Both the position numbers and the translations under genes were made by a program. Positions 22,247-31,701 of a DNA stretch of 53,919 nt are shown here, one piece after another. The stretch's first letter is position 1. Each line of letters opens with the position of its first letter. Origin of the DNA: DSUN01 sp035527715 (GTDB taxonomy: Bacteria > Planctomycetota > PUPC01 > DSUN01); assembly GCA_035527715.1 (NCBI GenBank), contig DATKZY010000260.1:1-53919 (forward strand), in the 5' to 3' direction. A model generated the notes under the pieces. That model was given only the letters and a program-made list of their open reading frames with translations, had not been told where the DNA came from and ran no database searches.

Positions 22247-23452
22247 ATGGGCGCACAGGACACGGTGAAGCTGCTTCTCGACGGCATCGAGTGGGCCGTG
22301 GAGGCCCCCTACGCCGACGCCCTGGCCCGCGATTTCCTCGGCGCCGTGCCCGATCTCGCCACGCACCCCCAGGCCACGCTCGTCAAGCGCAGCCTCCAGC
22401 GCACCGTCTACCGCGTCGCGCTGGCCGATGGCTCGCGCGTCATCGTGAAGGTTTATCACGTCCGGGGCTGGAAGGAGCGCGTCAAGCGCCTGCTGTTCGG
22501 CCCCAAGCCGCAGATCGAGTGGGCCGCCTCGCACCGCGTGCTTGCGCTCGGCATCCCCGCCTCCCACGCCATCGCCGTGGGCCGCCCGTCGCCGCCGTCG
22601 GACACGCTCGAGGGCTACCTCGTCATCGAGGTGCTCCCGGACATCACGACCCTGGGCTCCTACCTCCGCACCCTGGCGGCGGCCCCCGACAGCGACCCGC
22701 GGGCCGCGGCCAGGCGAGTCCTTCACGAGCTGGCGGCCTTCGTCCGCCGGCTCCACGACCGGGGCGTCAGCCACCACGACCTCCACCTAGGCAACATCCT
22801 GGCCCGAGCATCCGCGCCCTCGGCCGACCAGCGCTTCCTCATCGTGGACCTCCACCGCATCCGCGCTGGCCGCCCCCCCTCCCCCAGGCACAGGGCGTCC
22901 GCAATCGCCCAACTCCTCCACGGCCTGTCGCCCGGCCTCGCTCTGGACCTTCGCGCCGCCGCCGCGGAGTTCCTCGACGCGTATGCGGCTGCCGGCGCGC
23001 CGCTCGCCAGTTCGCATCTCTCGACGGCTGCGATACTTGCGGCCATGGCACGTCGCGCCGCGAAGCGGCTCGACAGCCGCGCCCGCCGCTGCCTCGCCAA
23101 CAGCACCCAGTTCGCTGTCGAGCACCTCAGCGGCTGGCGCATCTACCACCGACGCGACCACTCGGCCGAGGACATCCTGGCCCTCTGGACCCGGCACCGC
23201 GAGGCGGCCCCCCCCACCGTCGCCAGGCTGCCCGACGGCCTGGAACTCCGCCAGTATCCCCGTCGCGGCATCCTTGCCCGACTGCTCGCCCGCTCGCCTG
23301 CCGTGCGCGACTATGCCGCCGCGCACCGGGCTCACACCCGGGGCGCCACGGGCGGCCCCCAGGCCATCGCCGCCGCCGAATGCCTCCGCGGCCCCGACCG
23401 CGGGAGGTCGTTCGCCCTGCTGGCGTGCGACCAGGGTCTCCAGGCCCGATAG
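22247..23452 (+). CDS. WaaP/InaA-like lipopolysaccharide kinase family protein
   Basis: The 401-residue cytoplasmic protein has a protein-kinase-like fold. VIVKVYHVRGWKERVKRLLF provides the ATP-lysine, EVLPDITTLGSYL the hinge, HDRGVSHHDLHLGNIL the catalytic loop (Asp in HDLHLGN), and FLIVDLHRIR the metal-binding Asp. This matches the Kdo/WaaP/InaA kinases that phosphorylate lipid A-core sugars. Its place directly before lptF and lptG supports a role in outer-membrane glycolipid assembly. ATG 22247 is in frame with the whole fold. The exact sugar acceptor cannot be inferred. Confidence 0.8.
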   Translation: MGAQDTVKLLLDGIEWAVEAPYADALARDFLGAVPDLATHPQATLVKRSLQRTVYRVALADGSRVIVKVYHVRGWKERVKRLLFGPKPQIEWAASHRVLALGIPASHAIAVGRPSPPSDTLEGYLVIEVLPDITTLGSYLRTLAAAPDSDPRAAARRVLHELAAFVRRLHDRGVSHHDLHLGNILARASAPSADQRFLIVDLHRIRAGRPPSPRHRASAIAQLLHGLSPGLALDLRAAAAEFLDAYAAAGAPLASSHLSTAAILAAMARRAAKRLDSRARRCLANSTQFAVEHLSGWRIYHRRDHSAEDILALWTRHREAAPPTVARLPDGLELRQYPRRGILARLLARSPAVRDYAAAHRAHTRGATGGPQAIAAAECLRGPDRGRSFALLACDQGLQAR

Positions 23453-23459
23453 TGCCAGG

Positions 23460-23489
23460 TTGGCACGCGCCGCCTGCTTCTGGTATAAT
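23460..23489 (+). promoter_or_regulatory. Promoter of lptF-lptG
   Basis: TTGGCA at 23460-23465 and a perfect TATAAT at 23484-23489 are 18 nt apart, 69 nt before the lptF start. Confidence 0.6.
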
Positions 23490-23557
23490 CCGTCGGTTCG
23501 CGCACGGCGAGGCACGGGAGGTCTGGGGCATGCTTTGCCCAATGGGTCGGTGGGGCC

Positions 23558-24754
23558 ATGCTGAGCATCTTGCACCGCTACGTGCTGTGGGAGCTGGTGC
23601 GGAGCTTCGTGATCAGCTTCGCGGCGTTGACGGGGATGATGCTACTGGGGTCGCTCTACAAGCCATTGCGGCTGGGCGTGGGGCCGGACGACCTGGCCCG
23701 GCTGATCCCGTTGGTGCTGCCGCACCTGTACTCGTGGGTGATCCCGGCGGCGCTGCTGTCGGCGTGCGTGATGGCGTACGGGCGGCTGTCGGCCGACAAC
23801 GAGCTGAAGGCGATCTGCGGCTGCGGCGTGCCGCTGCGCTACGTGTGCTACCCCGCCCTGGTGCTCGGCCTGGTGCTGACGACGCTGGCGATCCCGCTGA
23901 ACGACTGGCTGGTGCCGCACAGCGCGCTGCTGCGCGAGCGCGAGCTGCGGCGGATCTTCTTCGACGAGCCGTTCCGCATCTCGCTCCTGGGCAGCCAGAT
24001 CACCACGAAGATCGGCGGGTACAAGATCTACGTCGAGTCGGTGGAAGGCAACACCCTGAGGAACGTGGTGGTCATCGAGCCCAAGGGCACGGAGCGCCTG
24101 GAAGCTCCCAGGAAGCGGCACAAGGCCGCCGCCGAGGCGAGCGAGGAGACGGGGCCCGCGGCGGAGGAGGGCGACGAGGTGAACGTCTACCGCGCCGAGC
24201 GCGCCACGTACTCGGTGGACCGCGCGCGGCGCAGGATGCGGATCGTGCTGTACAGCGCCCAGTGCGTGATGGTGCTGCCCGGGCGCAGCGCGCGCCAGTG
24301 GGTCGAGATCACCGCCGCGGAGCAGGTGAAGGACATCCCGGTGGCCGACGTGGACGCGAATCTCGAGCGGCGCTCGAACATGACGACGGCTCAGCTCCTC
24401 CAGCGGGCGCGGGACTACCGGCTCGCCCTCGCGGCGGGGCACCGGCCGTCGGGCGGCTCCCGCAAGGAATTCGTCCGCGACACCACCGAAGTGCGGCTGC
24501 GCGAGGCCCTGGCCTTCGCCACGCTGGCGCTGTGCTGCGTGGGGGTGCCGCTGGGCGTGTGGATGCAGCGCCAGAGCCGCCTCGCGTCGTTCGCCGTCGG
24601 CATCGCCGTGTTCTTCGCGTTGTACGCGATGATCGTGGGCGGAGAGGGGCTGGCCATGGAGCAGCGCATGCCCCCCTGGCTGGCCCTCTGGACGCCTGAC
24701 GCGCTGGTGGCCGCCCTCGGCCTGGGATTGCTCCTGCGCACGTTCCGCCACTGA
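23558..24754 (+). CDS. lptF: LptF/LptG-family permease (first)
   Basis: The 398-residue inner-membrane protein has three N-terminal helices (LVRSFVISFAALTGMMLLG, LYSWVIPAALLSACVMAYG, YPALVLGLVLTTLAIPLNDW), a large periplasmic beta-jellyroll part (about 125-300) and three C-terminal helices. This is the topology of LptF/LptG, which extract lipopolysaccharide from the inner membrane with LptB. GRLSADNELKAICGCGVPL is the conserved coupling-helix region. A charged Ala/Glu insertion near residue 185-205 is unusual. It is followed after 15 nt by lptG. Assignment to LptF rather than LptG rests on order only. Confidence 0.82.
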   Translation: MLSILHRYVLWELVRSFVISFAALTGMMLLGSLYKPLRLGVGPDDLARLIPLVLPHLYSWVIPAALLSACVMAYGRLSADNELKAICGCGVPLRYVCYPALVLGLVLTTLAIPLNDWLVPHSALLRERELRRIFFDEPFRISLLGSQITTKIGGYKIYVESVEGNTLRNVVVIEPKGTERLEAPRKRHKAAAEASEETGPAAEEGDEVNVYRAERATYSVDRARRRMRIVLYSAQCVMVLPGRSARQWVEITAAEQVKDIPVADVDANLERRSNMTTAQLLQRARDYRLALAAGHRPSGGSRKEFVRDTTEVRLREALAFATLALCCVGVPLGVWMQRQSRLASFAVGIAVFFALYAMIVGGEGLAMEQRMPPWLALWTPDALVAALGLGLLLRTFRH

Positions 24755-24769
24755 CGGAGAGACCCGGCC

Positions 24770-26206
24770 GTGCTCGGACGCCGCCTCGACCGCTACATCG
24801 GCCTGTTCTTCGTCTGGCACTTCATCCTGTGCCTGACGGCCATCGTCCTCCTGTACGTTCTCGTGGACACGTTTGCGAAGCTCGACGACTTCATCGAGCA
24901 GGACAGCGTGATCGCGTTCCTGCGCTGGATCGTCATCTACCACGCCTACCAGGTGCCCGTGCTCCTCACCCAGTTCCTGCCCCTGGTGACGCTGCTGGCG
25001 GGGGTGATCTCGATCACGCGGCTGGCCCGCTACAACGAGCTGAACGCCATCAAGGCGGTCGGGGTGAGCCTGCACCGCGCGCTGGCGCCCATACTCCTGT
25101 GCTCGCTGGCCGTGGCCGCCCTGGCCGCGGCCAACCAGGAGCTGCTCGTGCCGTCGCTCGCGCCCGACCTCGTGGACATCCGGGCCAGGGGGACGCGGAG
25201 GGACACGTATACCGACCTGTCGTCGTTCGACCGGAACAACAACGCGACGGTGTGGGTGAGCAAGCTGGAGTATGCGCTGCCGGGCTTTGAGCTGGCGGGG
25301 GTGGAGGTGCGCTCGCGGGCCGCGCCCGACCCGGCCCGCAAGGCGGGCGGCCCGCCGCAGTGGACGGCGGGGCCATGGGTCCGCGGCGCCGACGCCGTCT
25401 GGGTGGACCGCTGGCTCTTCCTGTGGAACGGCGAGGCGAAGGACGCACAGGGGCAGTGGAAGCCGCTCGAGCATATGGCCATGCCTACGACGGAGGATGC
25501 GACGCGGTTCACCCTGCCCCGGAAGCAGGGGACTGCTTCGGAGCTTGCCCCGGTGGTCCGCATCCACGCGGACCGCGACGGCCACCCCGTCGAGGTCATC
25601 TTCTCCTCCTGGACCTACAAGGGAGCGCTCCGGCTCATCCTGGGCGGCCAGCTCACCTGCCCGCTGAGCGGCGAGCAGGCGCCCGCCCCCATCTTCATCC
25701 AGGCCGCCCTGTGGCGCGACCAGGAGAAGGCGTGGCTCGGCCGGGCAAACACCTACCTGGCCCGCGAGACCCGCCGGGACGAGATCATCTACGATGGCGA
25801 GCCGCTCCCCTTCACCATCCCGCCGCACCAGCTCATCAAGAGCGAGGCCGACCCGACGCTCAAGAGCTTCCGCGAGCTCCTTCAATACCACAACGACCCC
25901 CCCGCCCTGCGGCAGAAGAAGCTGGTCCTCCTCCACAGCCGCGTGGCGTTCCCCCTGTCCAGCATCGTGCTCCTGCTGGTGGCCGTGCCCCTGCTGTTCC
26001 AGCAGGAAGGCGGCAAGAGCACCTGGGTGGGCATGGGCCTCGCACTCCTCGTCTGCATGGGCTTCTACGTCGTCAACTACCTGTCCCAGCTCGCCGGCCA
26101 GAACCCCGAGGGGCTGTTCGCCAGCGCCCCGGCCCTGGCCGCGTGGCTGCCCATCCTCAGCTTCGCCGCCCTGGGCGGCGTGCTGATGGCCAGAATGAAC
26201 ACCTGA
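24770..26206 (+). CDS. lptG: LptF/LptG-family permease (second)
   Basis: The 478-residue paralogous permease has the same plan: LDRYIGLFFVWHFILCLTAI then LTQFLPLVTLLAGVISITRL, the coupling helix YNELNAIKAVGVSLHRALAP, a periplasmic domain enlarged to about 240 residues, and C-terminal helices including SSIVLLLVAVPLLFQ. The GTG start at 24770 with GGAGAG upstream follows the lptF stop by 15 nt. Two permeases together form the membrane part of the LPS exporter. LptB, LptC and LptA are not in the window. The periplasmic part is longer than usual for LptG. Confidence 0.82.
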   Translation: MLGRRLDRYIGLFFVWHFILCLTAIVLLYVLVDTFAKLDDFIEQDSVIAFLRWIVIYHAYQVPVLLTQFLPLVTLLAGVISITRLARYNELNAIKAVGVSLHRALAPILLCSLAVAALAAANQELLVPSLAPDLVDIRARGTRRDTYTDLSSFDRNNNATVWVSKLEYALPGFELAGVEVRSRAAPDPARKAGGPPQWTAGPWVRGADAVWVDRWLFLWNGEAKDAQGQWKPLEHMAMPTTEDATRFTLPRKQGTASELAPVVRIHADRDGHPVEVIFSSWTYKGALRLILGGQLTCPLSGEQAPAPIFIQAALWRDQEKAWLGRANTYLARETRRDEIIYDGEPLPFTIPPHQLIKSEADPTLKSFRELLQYHNDPPALRQKKLVLLHSRVAFPLSSIVLLLVAVPLLFQQEGGKSTWVGMGLALLVCMGFYVVNYLSQLAGQNPEGLFASAPALAAWLPILSFAALGGVLMARMNT

Positions 26207-26225
26207 CCCCTTCGGGCGCTCCGCC

Positions 26226-27830
26226 ATGGTCGAGTTGCCCAAGAGCGAGGGCGAGCTGTTCACCGACGCCTATCGCCGCGCGCTGAGCGACGCGGGCGCC
26301 GTGTCCGAGCGCACCCCCCGCTACGCCCCCACGCCTCCGACGGTCCGCGAGCGCATCGTCCGCTGCATCTGGTTCGACCAGAGCCTGGCGACCGACCGCC
26401 TGCGCGCCGACGATGGCCAGAAGCTCCGCGTCCTCTCGCCCGGCTGGTGGAACCTCGAGTCCGGCCCCGACTTCCGCAACGCCGCCCTCCGCATCGGCGC
26501 CGGCCCCGTCGTCAAGGGCGACGTCGAAGTCCACCTCCAGGCCAGCCTCTGGCACGGCCACGGCCACGACGCCGACCCCGCCTACAACGGCGTCGTCCTC
26601 CACGTCGCCCTCTGGAACGATGCGGGATCGAGCAGCGTCCGCACCGCCGCCGGGGCCGTCGTGCCCCAGCTCACCCTCGAGCCCTACCTGCGCACCCCCC
26701 TGGCCGAGCTGGCCGAGAGCGTGGACCCCGCCGAATACCCCGAGGCGGGCGAGGCCAGCAGCGGCCGCTGCCACGCCCTCCTCGCCGAGGGCAAGGTCAC
26801 GCTCGAATGGCTCGAACAGTTCCTCGCCCACGCCGGCGACCAGCGCATCGCCGACAAGGCCCGCCGCCTCGCCGGCCGCGCCGCATGCGCCGCCGTGGGC
26901 GACGACGATCAGCTCCTGTATGAAACCATCGCCGAGGGCCTCGGCTACAAACGCAACAAGGCCCCCGCTTTGGAGCTCGCCCGCCGACTCCCACTCGCCG
27001 CACTCCGCGACCGCGTCGCCCGGCGGCCCGAGGGCGCCTCTCCCGCTCACGCCGTCGCGGCCCTCCTGTTCGGCATGTCCGACCTGCTCCCCCCACCGGG
27101 CGCCGCTGCGCCCGACGACGCTGCCAGGGAGCACATCGGCCAGCTCCGCACACTCTGGGCCGACCTGGGCGCCGGCCTCGCCGACGACGCGCTGGACCAG
27201 GCTCAGTGGAGCTTCGACGGCACGCGTCCCGTCAACTTCCCCACCCGCCGCGTCGCCGCCCTCGCCCGCGTGGCCGCGCGGGCCATCGAGCAAGGGCTTC
27301 AGAGGGCCATCCGCCAGGCCCTCGGCCCGGCGGGGTCACATCTTCATTTGGCACATAGCGGCCATGTGCGAAATGAAGATGTGACCCCACGCCTCGCCCC
27401 CCGCGAGCTCAAGGTGCGCAGGGCACAGCTCCTAGACCTCTTCCTCTCGCTCCGCGACCCCTTCTGGGACTCGCGGACCACCTTCACCGGCAAGGCGATG
27501 GCCCACGCCGCCCACCTCGTCGGCACCGACCGCGCCCACACGATCATCATAGATGGCCTCCTGCCTGCGCTCCTCTACCAGGCCCGCCGCGACAATGAGC
27601 GCCCGTTCGAGGAGCTCCTCCACCAGCTCTTTGCCACCTACCCCAAGCTCCCCAGCACCAGCATCACCCGCTTCATGTCCCTCCGCATGTTCGGGCGCCC
27701 CGAGGCCGAGATGAAGCTGTTGCGCAGTGCCCGCCGCCAGCAGGGCCTCTACCAGCTCTACGCCGACTTCTGCGACTCCGAGACCGCCACCTGCACCCAC
27801 TGCCCCCTCGTGCGCCTCCTCGAGACCTGA
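26226..27830 (+). CDS. DUF2851 family protein
   Basis: The 534-residue protein begins with WFDQSLATDRLRADDGQKLR, then PGWWNLESGPDFRNAALRIG and GDVEVHLQASLWHGHGHDAD, the strongly conserved core of DUF2851, and ends CDSETATCTHCPLVRLL, a cysteine cluster likely to bind metal. The function of the family is unknown; the GD-E-H core suggests a nuclease-like metal site, but that is speculation. It follows lptG by 19 nt and is probably co-transcribed. Residues 369-388 come from a 57-nt palindrome in frame. The last 156 nt recur at 32036-32191 as a separate fragment. Confidence 0.82.
   Translation: MVELPKSEGELFTDAYRRALSDAGAVSERTPRYAPTPPTVRERIVRCIWFDQSLATDRLRADDGQKLRVLSPGWWNLESGPDFRNAALRIGAGPVVKGDVEVHLQASLWHGHGHDADPAYNGVVLHVALWNDAGSSSVRTAAGAVVPQLTLEPYLRTPLAELAESVDPAEYPEAGEASSGRCHALLAEGKVTLEWLEQFLAHAGDQRIADKARRLAGRAACAAVGDDDQLLYETIAEGLGYKRNKAPALELARRLPLAALRDRVARRPEGASPAHAVAALLFGMSDLLPPPGAAAPDDAAREHIGQLRTLWADLGAGLADDALDQAQWSFDGTRPVNFPTRRVAALARVAARAIEQGLQRAIRQALGPAGSHLHLAHSGHVRNEDVTPRLAPRELKVRRAQLLDLFLSLRDPFWDSRTTFTGKAMAHAAHLVGTDRAHTIIIDGLLPALLYQARRDNERPFEELLHQLFATYPKLPSTSITRFMSLRMFGRPEAEMKLLRSARRQQGLYQLYADFCDSETATCTHCPLVRLLET
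27332..27388. repeat. In-frame 57-nt palindrome inside the DUF2851 gene
   Basis: GGGGTCACATCTTCATTT at the left faces AAATGAAGATGTGACCCC at the right, with GCACAT/ATGTGC inside and GCGG at the tip. The length is exactly 19 codons, so it adds GSHLHLAHSGHVRNEDVTP without shifting the frame. Confidence 0.8.
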
Positions 27831-28131
27831 AGCGCTAGGCCTGGTGTGGCCGAGCGTCAGAGAAGGATCGCTATACGCGCCTCCAGCCCGCCCCGCCTGA
27901 GAAGCCCGAAGCACTTGCGGCGCCGCGCAACGGCCCGTGCACTGCGGGTGGTATTCACCGCGGAGGGAAGTGCACTTCGCCGAATGGTCACGATTCTCGT
28001 GACTGAAGCAGATCGAACGACAGGTCGGTTGCATTCGGTCACGACAGGAGTACCATGCGATGCAGGGGTGGTCACTGGACAGCAGGACTGTTGACCGCAC
28101 ACCTTCTTTCCCTCCGACACAGGAGATACCC
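27831..28131. other. Gap between DUF2851 and heparinase-like genes
   Basis: An 82-codon open frame crosses it but has no ribosome site, an Arg-rich composition and no recognisable family. AGGAGA before 28132 is the only clear signal. The segment starts at the first of two direct repeats (DUF2851 3' end) that flank the heparinase-like gene. Confidence 0.3.
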
Positions 28132-31100
28132 ATGTTCGCCTCTCGATTCGCCCTGGCTCTAGTTGCCATCGCAGCGTTCGCGTCAATGCCCATGGCCCGG
28201 GCGGAGGAAACTCCGAAGACGGACTCGCTGCCGACGTTCACTGTGACCGAGCACTTCGGCGTTTCGCACCCGGACCAGATCATCGACTTCGATCTGCCGG
28301 CAGGCGTGCCGGCGTCGGATGTCCACCTGGTCGAGACGGCCACCCGTCGTGCCGTGCCGTTCCAGTTTCTCGAAGAGGGCCGCAAGCTGGCGGTCCGCAC
28401 CGATCTGCCGGCGGGCGCCACGAAGTCCTGGGCGCTCTTGCGCGGCAGGGGCCCGGCCCCGGCCCCCGCCGCCGACGGCGTCACAGTCTCAGAGCGTGAA
28501 GAGGGCTATGAGATCGTCAACGGCCTGACCGGCGTCCGCGTCCCAAAGGCCGCCGCGACGTTGGACATGAAGCGGCTGCCCGCCCCGGTGCAGGGCGTGC
28601 GGCTGCGCGACGGCAGGTGGTCCGCCACGGGGCCGAACCTGCTCAACGTTGCGCAAGGCCCGACGGCCAAGGCGATGGCCGTGCGCTTCCGCGACAGAGG
28701 ACCGCTCGTGACGGTGGTGGAGATCGAGTACGGCTTCGCGCGCCCCGATGCGCTCTACGATACACACATTGTCGATCACGTCGATCCGGCGAGCAACGCA
28801 ATCGTGCTGGATGCGCCGAACTATTTTCACCGGTTCCACTACTGGCAGGGGGCCTCCAGGCCGGCCCAGTTCGTGATCGACGGTGCCGGCGAACTGCCGA
28901 AGCCGCTGCGCCTTGGCACAACCTATTATCTGAAGGAGGCGGGCAGCAACACGTACCAGGTGAGCGAGACGCCCGATGGCCCGGCGTTGGCGCTCGGCTC
29001 CACCTTCCAGGGCAAGGTGCGCATCCAGGGTGTGATCCCTGCGGGGCCCGGTCGCTATCGCAGCACGATCGCGGTCGAGGCGGGGCAGCCTTCGCTCTTG
29101 TTCGAGGAAGATACGGACCTGGACTTCTCGTATTCCCTCAACTTCTACGGAGCGCTCGAGCCTACGCATGCCCGCTATCGCGGACATCACGCCGACCGCA
29201 AGGAGCTGGGCTATGAGCCCGATGGCCGAGCGTACCGGCCCGAGCACGCTCGCCCGCCGATGGATGCCCAGTACGACCTGCGCTACGACCGCAGTTATCC
29301 GTCCTCATGGCGGAGCAGCATTGACGAGGAGCCGACGATCGGCCGGATGGCGCTCTGGGATCCGTGGGCAACCAACAGCGGCCGGTACTGGCAGATGTTC
29401 AGTTCAAAGGCGTCCGGGGCCTCGCCGCTGGTGGGGATCTTCGCCGGACGGGCGTCGCGAGCCATCGGGGCGCCCCTGAGCGGGCCCGGCTTCTACACCA
29501 GCACTTCCGCCGGAGGAGCAACGCCGGCAGCAGGGATTACCGTCTCCAGCGAACGACGCTCGCCGTCGGCCACGGTGTTCCCCCACAGCCGCTTCCAGTG
29601 GGGCCTGTTCGTGGGCACGAAGGGCAGCGACCTCAAACCGCCCACCGAGGTCCAGCCCATCCAACGGCAGATGAACCTGCACGGCGGCGTCAACCTCAAC
29701 AAGGTCCACCGCTACCAACTCGATTTCCCCGATCCACCGCAGGGCTACGGGGCGATGTACGTGGACAAAGCGGCGATGGCGAAGCTTATCCAAAAGGTGC
29801 GCACCGACGAGAACTACTATCGCTGGGCCTGCAATGCCGAACCCACCGCAAGAGACCTGCTCGATTTCTGGCGGGATACCTCCGGCGAGAAATCCGCGAA
29901 ACTGGTCGCGAAGGTCACGGGCCTCGCGCGGGAGATCCTCGGCGTGTACGTCAACGGCGACGGCGTCTATTCGTTCTGGCATCAGTACTGGATGGGGGGG
30001 CTGCGAATGAGCCCGATGCTCCTCTGGATCGACCAGTTGCTCGGCTCCGACCAGGTCGGCGCCCAGGACAAGGGGCGTCTGAAGGCCGTGGCGGTGTTAT
30101 TCGCCTCGGTGCTCTACGACAACGACTTCGTGCCGCTGGACAACCACGAGAGCTTCAACCTGGGCACGCCCAACATGCCGGTCCAGCAGCAGAACTATCG
30201 TCAAATGTTCGCGCTGTTCCTGGCGAGGCATCCAACGATGGCTGATCGGGTCAAGGGGTTGGCCGACGCCGCCCGAGGCATGTTGCGCCAGACCATCAAC
30301 GAACATGGCGCCCACATGGGCTCGTTGCACTATGTCGAGGCATCCAACTGTCCGCTGTTGGCCACCTTCCAGCAACTCCAGACGGCCGGGGTGTACGACG
30401 CATTCAAGCAGGAGGACCGTCTGGCGAAGTTTGCCGAGTTCTACATGCAGGCGCTGACCCCGCCGGAGGTGCGGCGCGACAACTTGCGCAAGATACCGGC
30501 CATCGGCGACGGCTCGACCCAGGCCACCGAGGAGTACGGGACACTGGGCACCGGGTTTGCCAAGTGCAACCCCGAACTGTCGGCCCGACTGATGGGTGCC
30601 TGGCGCGAAGAGGGCAAGCACCACACCGCCTTCGGCGGCTCGAGCTTGCTGAAGATCGACGACACCCTGCCGAGTGCGACGCCCAACCTGGGCGACGCCC
30701 GCTTCCCAGGCTACTACTCCGTGCTGCGATCGGGCTGGGGCACGCCCCAGGAGAACGCCCTCTGGTGCGTCAACGGCAACTTCTACCGCGACCACAGCCA
30801 CAACGACCTTGGCTCGCTCGTCATCTACGCTCTGGGCGCCCCGCTGTCGCTGGATTGGGGTTGCATCTACACCCCGCGCGCGGCCGGCGGAGTGATGCAC
30901 AGCACCGTGGTCCAGGAGTCGGCCTTCGGGCAGCCTTGGAACGAGGACATCAAGAGCTTGGAGATCGGCGGCGGCTTTAGCCAACACTACGGAAACATCA
31001 GCGTTGGCGAGGCGACCGCCGTGGAGTCCTTCCCCGAGGGACGGCGGATGGTTTCGACGGTCCGTTGCGGGGCCGGCGACAAGGCCACCACATGGGTCCG

Positions 31101-31701
31101 CGCGGTGACGCTGGTCAATGCCGACCCCGCCGCGCCGGTGATCCTGATTCGCGATACGTTCAGCGGCGCGGGCGCATCCGCGCCGAAGATCTGGGCGATG
31201 AACCTGATGGCCGATGGCGCGGTGGAGACGCCGGCAGGCAAGCAAACGCCGACGCCACGCACGCATCCGCCGACGGACAAAGGGGACGCCAACCGCGACC
31301 TGCCCTCGGCCGGGCCGGTGTTCGCGCTCCGGCCAGGAGTCAACCGCTTGGGCTTCACCGGCCAGGTGTGGAAGGCGCACGCAACCCAGGGCATCGACTG
31401 GGACCTCTACGTGATCCCCGCCGAAGACCAGCAGGCGCAGATCGGCAACTGGGCATGTCAGGAGGCCATCTCGGGAACGGCCGTGCAGGAGCGCCAACAC
31501 ATCCTGCGGGTGCGCGGCAGGGGCACGTTCACCACCGTGATCATCCCCTGGGCGAAAGGCCGGAAGCCGGCCGATCTGACAGTGAAACAGAACGGCGACG
31601 CAGTTGTGGTGACCACAGCGGCGGGAACGACACGGCTCGATCCCCACGGCTTTGCCGTGGCCCACGCGGGAACAACAGTGCGGCGGGCATTCGAGAAATA
31701 G
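28132..31701 (+). CDS. Large secreted heparinase II/III-like protein
   Basis: The 1189-residue protein starts with a signal peptide (ALALVAIAAFASMPMARA), so it is exported. The first 450 residues are beta-rich (carbohydrate-binding or exo-rhamnogalacturonan-lyase-like N-terminus, GVSHPDQIIDFDLPAGVPAS). The middle is helical (about 560-820), as in the alpha/alpha toroid of polysaccharide lyases. Around residue 886 NFYRDHSHNDLGSLVIYALG carries the His/Asn/Asp motif of heparinase II/III C-terminal beta domains. It probably cleaves an acidic polysaccharide by elimination; the substrate is unknown. Start ATG has CAGGAGA upstream. The gene stands alone between two copies of the DUF2851 3' end. Confidence 0.75.
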   Translation: MFASRFALALVAIAAFASMPMARAEETPKTDSLPTFTVTEHFGVSHPDQIIDFDLPAGVPASDVHLVETATRRAVPFQFLEEGRKLAVRTDLPAGATKSWALLRGRGPAPAPAADGVTVSEREEGYEIVNGLTGVRVPKAAATLDMKRLPAPVQGVRLRDGRWSATGPNLLNVAQGPTAKAMAVRFRDRGPLVTVVEIEYGFARPDALYDTHIVDHVDPASNAIVLDAPNYFHRFHYWQGASRPAQFVIDGAGELPKPLRLGTTYYLKEAGSNTYQVSETPDGPALALGSTFQGKVRIQGVIPAGPGRYRSTIAVEAGQPSLLFEEDTDLDFSYSLNFYGALEPTHARYRGHHADRKELGYEPDGRAYRPEHARPPMDAQYDLRYDRSYPSSWRSSIDEEPTIGRMALWDPWATNSGRYWQMFSSKASGASPLVGIFAGRASRAIGAPLSGPGFYTSTSAGGATPAAGITVSSERRSPSATVFPHSRFQWGLFVGTKGSDLKPPTEVQPIQRQMNLHGGVNLNKVHRYQLDFPDPPQGYGAMYVDKAAMAKLIQKVRTDENYYRWACNAEPTARDLLDFWRDTSGEKSAKLVAKVTGLAREILGVYVNGDGVYSFWHQYWMGGLRMSPMLLWIDQLLGSDQVGAQDKGRLKAVAVLFASVLYDNDFVPLDNHESFNLGTPNMPVQQQNYRQMFALFLARHPTMADRVKGLADAARGMLRQTINEHGAHMGSLHYVEASNCPLLATFQQLQTAGVYDAFKQEDRLAKFAEFYMQALTPPEVRRDNLRKIPAIGDGSTQATEEYGTLGTGFAKCNPELSARLMGAWREEGKHHTAFGGSSLLKIDDTLPSATPNLGDARFPGYYSVLRSGWGTPQENALWCVNGNFYRDHSHNDLGSLVIYALGAPLSLDWGCIYTPRAAGGVMHSTVVQESAFGQPWNEDIKSLEIGGGFSQHYGNISVGEATAVESFPEGRRMVSTVRCGAGDKATTWVRAVTLVNADPAAPVILIRDTFSGAGASAPKIWAMNLMADGAVETPAGKQTPTPRTHPPTDKGDANRDLPSAGPVFALRPGVNRLGFTGQVWKAHATQGIDWDLYVIPAEDQQAQIGNWACQEAISGTAVQERQHILRVRGRGTFTTVIIPWAKGRKPADLTVKQNGDAVVVTTAAGTTRLDPHGFAVAHAGTTVRRAFEK

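Noticed and set aside
23642..26263. Minus-strand open frame of 873 codons
   Set aside because: It is antisense to lptF and lptG, rich in Arg/His/Gln, with no recognisable domain.
27846..28094. 82-codon open frame before the heparinase-like gene
   Set aside because: No ribosome site, Arg-rich, no family resemblance and codon use unlike real neighbours.
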